DNA from: Staphylococcus simulans
GTDB lineage: Bacteria; Bacillota; Bacilli; Staphylococcales; Staphylococcaceae
Direction: 5' to 3'
Assembly (NCBI RefSeq): GCF_002902285.1
Contig: NZ_PPRU01000008.1
Location: 1-48,222, forward strand
Length of the DNA: 48,222 bases
Below the pieces are notes generated by a model that saw nothing but the letters and a program-made list of their open reading frames with translations, did no database searches and was not told the origin of the DNA. Made by a program: the position numbers and the translations under genes. Each line of letters starts with the position of its first letter. Within the stretch, counting starts at the first letter, position 1. Below, one piece after another: positions 44,995 through 48,222 of this stretch.

Positions 44995-47145
44995 TTGAAT
45001 AACGAATTAATCAACTCAATTGAAAAACAACATCACTTTTCAAAAAAACAAATTACTGAAGTGCTAGCATTACTAGAAGAAAATAACACAGTTCCATTCA
45101 TCGCACGTTATCGAAAAGAGCGTACAGGTGGACTAGATGATGTCGAAATTAAAAAGATTGCCGACGAATATCATTACATGGAACAGCTTCAAAAGAGAAA
45201 AGAAGAAGTTTTACATAACATAGAACAACAAGGTTTATTAGATGACCAGTTAAAAGCGGATATTTTAAAACAAACGAAGTTGCAACGTGTGGAAGATTTA
45301 TATAGACCGTTTAAACAAAAGAAAAAAACACGTGCAACAGAAGCTAAACGAAAAGGATTAGAGCCTTTAGCAAAATGGTTGATGCAAAGTAGTATTGATC
45401 AATCACCTAAAACTTATGCAGAAGCATTTTTAAATGAAGAAGTGACATCAGTTGCTGATGCGTTAGCAGGTGCACAAGATATTATTGCAGAATGGGTTTC
45501 TGATAATCCTAAATACAGAAATAAAATTTTGACACAGACACAAAAACGAGGACTCATCACAAGTCAGAAAAAGAAAAAAGCAGAAGATGAGAAAAAGACA
45601 TATGAAATGTACTATGAATTTTCAGAGCCGATTCATAAAATAGCCAACCATAGAATATTAGCGATGAATCGCAGCGAAAAAGAAAAAGTATTATCAGTGA
45701 AGATTGAAATGGATACAGATTCATTAGAAAGAGAAATTGCACGCCAAGAAATTAAAGGTCAGCATGAAGGTACAACTTATATTGAAGCGGCAATTAAAGA
45801 TAGTATGAAACGTTTGATTATGCCATCAATCGAGCGAGAAATTCGCACTGATTTGACGACTAAAGCTGAGAATCATGCGATTGATGTATTCAGTGTTAAC
45901 TTAAAACATTTATTATTACAACCACCATTGAAAGGAAAACAAATTTTAGGTGTTGACCCTGCATTTAGAACAGGGTGCAAATTGGCTGTAATTAATCCGT
46001 ATGGTACATTTATTGCAAAAGGTGTGATGTATCCGCATCCGCCAGTTTCAAAAACAGCGCAAGCAGAAAAAACATTTTTACAATTTATCAATGATTATGA
46101 TGTTAAATTAGTAGCTATTGGTAATGGTACGGCAAGTCGTGAAACTGAACAATTTGTGGCTGACTTAATTCAAAAACATAACTTAGATGTTCAATTTATT
46201 ATTGTGAACGAAGCGGGTGCGTCTGTTTATTCTGCATCTGAAATCGCAAGAACAGAATTTCCTGATTTCCAAGTAGAAGAAAGAAGTGCTGTTTCCATAG
46301 GACGTCGTGTACAAGATCCGTTGAGTGAATTAGTAAAAATTGATCCAAAATCAATTGGTGTAGGTCAATATCAACATGATGTTAACCAAAAAGCACTTGA
46401 AAATGCTTTAAATTTCGTAGTAGAAACAGCCGTTAACCAAGTTGGCGTAGATGTGAATACAGCTTCACGTTCATTATTGCAACATGTTTCAGGTTTATCA
46501 CCGCAAATCGCACAAAACATTATTGATTATCGCGAAGAAAATGGTGTCATTAACCATCACAAACAAATTGCCAAAGTAAAACGTCTAGGCCCTAAAACAT
46601 TTGAACAAAGTATCGGATTCTTACGTATTGTAAATGGTAAAGAACCGTTAGATAATACATCAATTCACCCTGAGAGTTATGCGATTGCATATCAATTATT
46701 AGAGCAACAAGGTTTGAGTGCAGAAGATCTAGGTACAACACATCTTAAAGAGGTATTGAACAAACTAGACTTAAAACAATCTGCTGAGCAATTAAACGTA
46801 GGTCTACCAACTTTAGAAGACATTGTGGCTGCGTTGATAGCACCTAATCGAGATCCACGTGATGAATATGAAACGCCGATTTTAAAATCCAACGTATTAT
46901 CTTTAGAAGATTTAACCAAAGGAATGAAATTGAGCGGTACTGTTCGAAACGTCGTTGACTTTGGTGCATTTGTAGATGTCGGTGTTAAACAAGATGGCTT
47001 AGTGCATATATCTCAATTAGCGAAACGTTTCGTGAAAAATCCAATGGATATTGTCAATGTAGGAGATATTGTAGATGTTTGGGTACTTGATACAGATACA
47101 GTAAAAAATAAAATTTCATTGACAATGATTAATCCTAATGAGTAA
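44995..47145 (+). CDS. tex: Tex family RNA-binding transcription factor
   Basis: A 716-residue cytoplasmic nucleic-acid-binding protein related to eukaryotic Spt6. Domains in order: N-terminal helical Tex domain, an YqgF/RNase H-like domain (LGVDPAFRTGCKLAVI, about residue 320), helix-hairpin-helix (SGLSPQIAQNIIDYREENG, about 500) and a C-terminal S1 domain (GTVRNVVDFGAFVDVGV, DGLVHISQL, about 648-715). The TTG at 44995 follows GAGGTG by 6 bases and gives the family length; a frame open to 44821 runs through sigB and its terminator. It overlaps the next gene by 8 bases. Confidence 0.94.
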   Translation: MNNELINSIEKQHHFSKKQITEVLALLEENNTVPFIARYRKERTGGLDDVEIKKIADEYHYMEQLQKRKEEVLHNIEQQGLLDDQLKADILKQTKLQRVEDLYRPFKQKKKTRATEAKRKGLEPLAKWLMQSSIDQSPKTYAEAFLNEEVTSVADALAGAQDIIAEWVSDNPKYRNKILTQTQKRGLITSQKKKKAEDEKKTYEMYYEFSEPIHKIANHRILAMNRSEKEKVLSVKIEMDTDSLEREIARQEIKGQHEGTTYIEAAIKDSMKRLIMPSIEREIRTDLTTKAENHAIDVFSVNLKHLLLQPPLKGKQILGVDPAFRTGCKLAVINPYGTFIAKGVMYPHPPVSKTAQAEKTFLQFINDYDVKLVAIGNGTASRETEQFVADLIQKHNLDVQFIIVNEAGASVYSASEIARTEFPDFQVEERSAVSIGRRVQDPLSELVKIDPKSIGVGQYQHDVNQKALENALNFVVETAVNQVGVDVNTASRSLLQHVSGLSPQIAQNIIDYREENGVINHHKQIAKVKRLGPKTFEQSIGFLRIVNGKEPLDNTSIHPESYAIAYQLLEQQGLSAEDLGTTHLKEVLNKLDLKQSAEQLNVGLPTLEDIVAALIAPNRDPRDEYETPILKSNVLSLEDLTKGMKLSGTVRNVVDFGAFVDVGVKQDGLVHISQLAKRFVKNPMDIVNVGDIVDVWVLDTDTVKNKISLTMINPNE

Positions 47146-47605
47146 TAACTGGATGGATAATGAGAAGTTGCAACAACTTACAGAGAAAATTTCCAGACAA
47201 TCATTTGGATGGGAATTCAAACACGAGGCTTATTTCAATAATAGGTTAAGAACAACAGGCGGAAGATATTTGTTGCAGTCTCATAATATCGAAATCAATC
47301 CGAAACAATATGAACAGTTTGGAGAAGCGGCTATTATTGATATTATCAAACATGAACTATGTCATTATCATCTCCATCTGCAAACACGAGGTTACCAACA
47401 TAAAGACAAAGATTTTAAGAAGTTAAGTCAAAAAGTTGGTGCACCAAGATTTTGCAGTGCTGTTAAAAGTTATGAAGAACGAGCGAACTATGTATATCAA
47501 TGTCAATCATGCAAAAAATCTTTCTTGCGCATTAAAAAAGTGAATACACGAAAGATGGTTTGTGGTCATTGTCACGGCAAGTTAAAACTACAAAAGAAAT
47601 TATAG
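47138..47605 (+). CDS. SprT-like metalloprotein
   Basis: A 155-residue protein of the SprT-like family. The zinc-metalloprotease motif is HELCHYHLH (HExxH), and the C-terminus has a zinc ribbon with two CxxC pairs (CQSCKK and CGHCHG). Similar bacterial proteins (YdcK in B. subtilis) lie at the same place after tex, but the substrate is unknown. The ATG overlaps the tex stop by 8 bases, so translation is coupled; no strong ribosome binding site is seen. Confidence 0.9.
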   Translation: MSNNWMDNEKLQQLTEKISRQSFGWEFKHEAYFNNRLRTTGGRYLLQSHNIEINPKQYEQFGEAAIIDIIKHELCHYHLHLQTRGYQHKDKDFKKLSQKVGAPRFCSAVKSYEERANYVYQCQSCKKSFLRIKKVNTRKMVCGHCHGKLKLQKKL

Positions 47606-47613
47606 TAATCAAT

Positions 47614-47655
47614 ACCGAGTATCTAAGGTGTTATGCCTTGGATGCTCGGTTTTTT
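47614..47655 (+). terminator. Terminator of tex-sprT
   Basis: ACCGAGTATCTAAGG and CCTTGGATGCTCGGT form a 15-bp stem with T-G pairs and a 7-base loop, followed by TTTTT. Confidence 0.9.
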
Positions 47656-47696
47656 ACTACGATTAAAATAAAAATAAGGAAATATGAACTTTAGTG

Positions 47697-47725
47697 TTGA
47701 CTCAACTCTGAGAATGTTATATGAT
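47697..47725 (+). promoter_or_regulatory. rrn promoter P1
   Basis: TTGACT, 17 bases, TATGAT. First of two tandem promoters before the tRNA-rRNA operon. Confidence 0.75.
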
Positions 47726-47802
47726 AGTTCATGTCCTAAAAAAAACGACATTAAATATTTGAAACGAACTTTAACGCTATGTTAAAAACTTTTAAAAAGT
47801 TA

Positions 47803-47831
47803 TTGACATGATATTACGAGAGTGTTACAAT
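47803..47831 (+). promoter_or_regulatory. rrn promoter P2
   Basis: TTGACA, 17 bases, TACAAT, preceded by an A/T-rich stretch (AAAACTTTTAAAAAGTTA) like an UP element. It lies 43 bases before tRNA-Leu. Confidence 0.85.
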
Positions 47832-47874
47832 AGAGTACGTTGTTAAAATAAATGATTAATGAAATCAAACCCAA

Positions 47875-47957
<83 letters not shown>

Positions 47958-47985
47958 TCAACATTTCATTAATTAACGAATATAT

Positions 47986-48059
47986 GCGGGTGTAGTTTAA
48001 TGGCAAAACCTCAGCCTTCCAAGCTGATGTTGTGGGTTCGATTCCCATCACCCGCTCCA
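47986..48059 (+). tRNA. tRNA-Gly(TCC)
   Basis: Acceptor stem GCGGGTG/CACCCGC with discriminator T and encoded CCA; anticodon stem TCAGC/GCTGA around loop CTTCCAA (anticodon TCC at 48018-48020); T arm GTGGGTTCGATTCCCAT. The end coordinate includes CCA. Confidence 0.96.
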
Positions 48060-48181
48060 TTGAAACATTTAATGAACATTGAAAACTGAATGACAATATG
48101 TCAACGTTAATTCCAAATTAACAAACGTCCTAAAGACGTTTTAAAACAATTAGTTTTTATGAGCTAGTCAAACATCATAAA
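48060..48181 (+). other. 16S rRNA leader and processing region
   Basis: Spacer between tRNA-Gly and 16S. It contains ACATTGAAAACTGAATGAC (48077-48095), a sequence that recurs in staphylococcal rRNA spacers, and a hairpin AAACGTC/GACGTTT (48123-48141). The segment just before 16S probably forms one half of the RNase III processing stem; its partner lies beyond the window. Confidence 0.6.

Positions 48182-48222
<41 letters not shown>

Overview
The window is chromosomal DNA of a low-GC Gram-positive coccus and reads as a Staphylococcus. The evidence is the gene order (tdk-prfA-prmC; the atp operon; alr-mazEF-rsbUVW-sigB; ddl-murF-cshA), the staphylococcal secreted transglycosylases SceD and an IsaA-like paralogue, protein lengths matching S. 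aureus orthologues, and the 5' end of a 16S rRNA gene. Differences from S. aureus, such as the LysM domain on the IsaA-like protein and the csoR-csoZ-copZ-copA cluster next to rodA, point to a coagulase-negative species. The S. carnosus/S. simulans group is a guess from memory. No insertion sequence, prophage, integrase or CRISPR array was seen.

Layout. 1-6.9 kb: thymidine kinase, release factor 1 and its methylase, tRNA t6A synthesis (Sua5), a protein-arginine phosphatase, YwlG, glyA and upp. 6.9-15.1 kb: mnaA, for wall teichoic acid precursors, then the nine-gene F1Fo ATP synthase operon atpIBEFHAGDC, closed by a strong terminator. 15.2-18.6 kb: a DUF1146 protein, murA, an EpuA-type small membrane protein, fabZ, then convergent ywpF and a separate SsbB-like gene. 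18.6-21.0 kb: a 710-bp gene-free gap followed by sceD and a LysM/IsaA-like transglycosylase gene with matching promoter layouts. 21.0-24.2 kb: a TPP riboswitch with terminator controlling tenA-thiD-thiM-thiE. 24.2-28.0 kb: yidC, a GNAT acetyltransferase, and the reverse-strand cls and HD-domain phosphohydrolase genes. 28.1-31.2 kb: a CsoR-type copper-response cluster with two operator-like palindromes. 31.2-37.2 kb: a 46-residue protein, rodA (reverse), ddl, murF and the DEAD-box helicase gene cshA with a long leader. 37.3-44.9 kb: three membrane PH-domain proteins, acpS, alr, mazEF and rsbUVW-sigB. 44.9-48.2 kb: tex, a SprT-like gene, then a tandem-promoter rrn operon beginning tRNA-Leu(GAG), tRNA-Gly(TCC) and 16S rRNA.

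How the genes work together. Much of the window serves the cell envelope: murA, ddl, murF, alr, rodA, mnaA, sceD and its paralogue, yidC and cls. Around this sit energy conversion (atp), thiamine supply, copper efflux and the general stress response (mazEF/sigB).

The content is mainly conserved housekeeping, and I found no clear new multi-gene system. The most interesting signals are regulatory: an identically spaced WalR-box plus promoter module in front of the two transglycosylase genes, a second CsoR operator lying on the copA ribosome binding site, structured RNA leaders before cshA, rsbU and mnaA, and a palindrome plus orphan terminator in the gap after the ssb paralogue.
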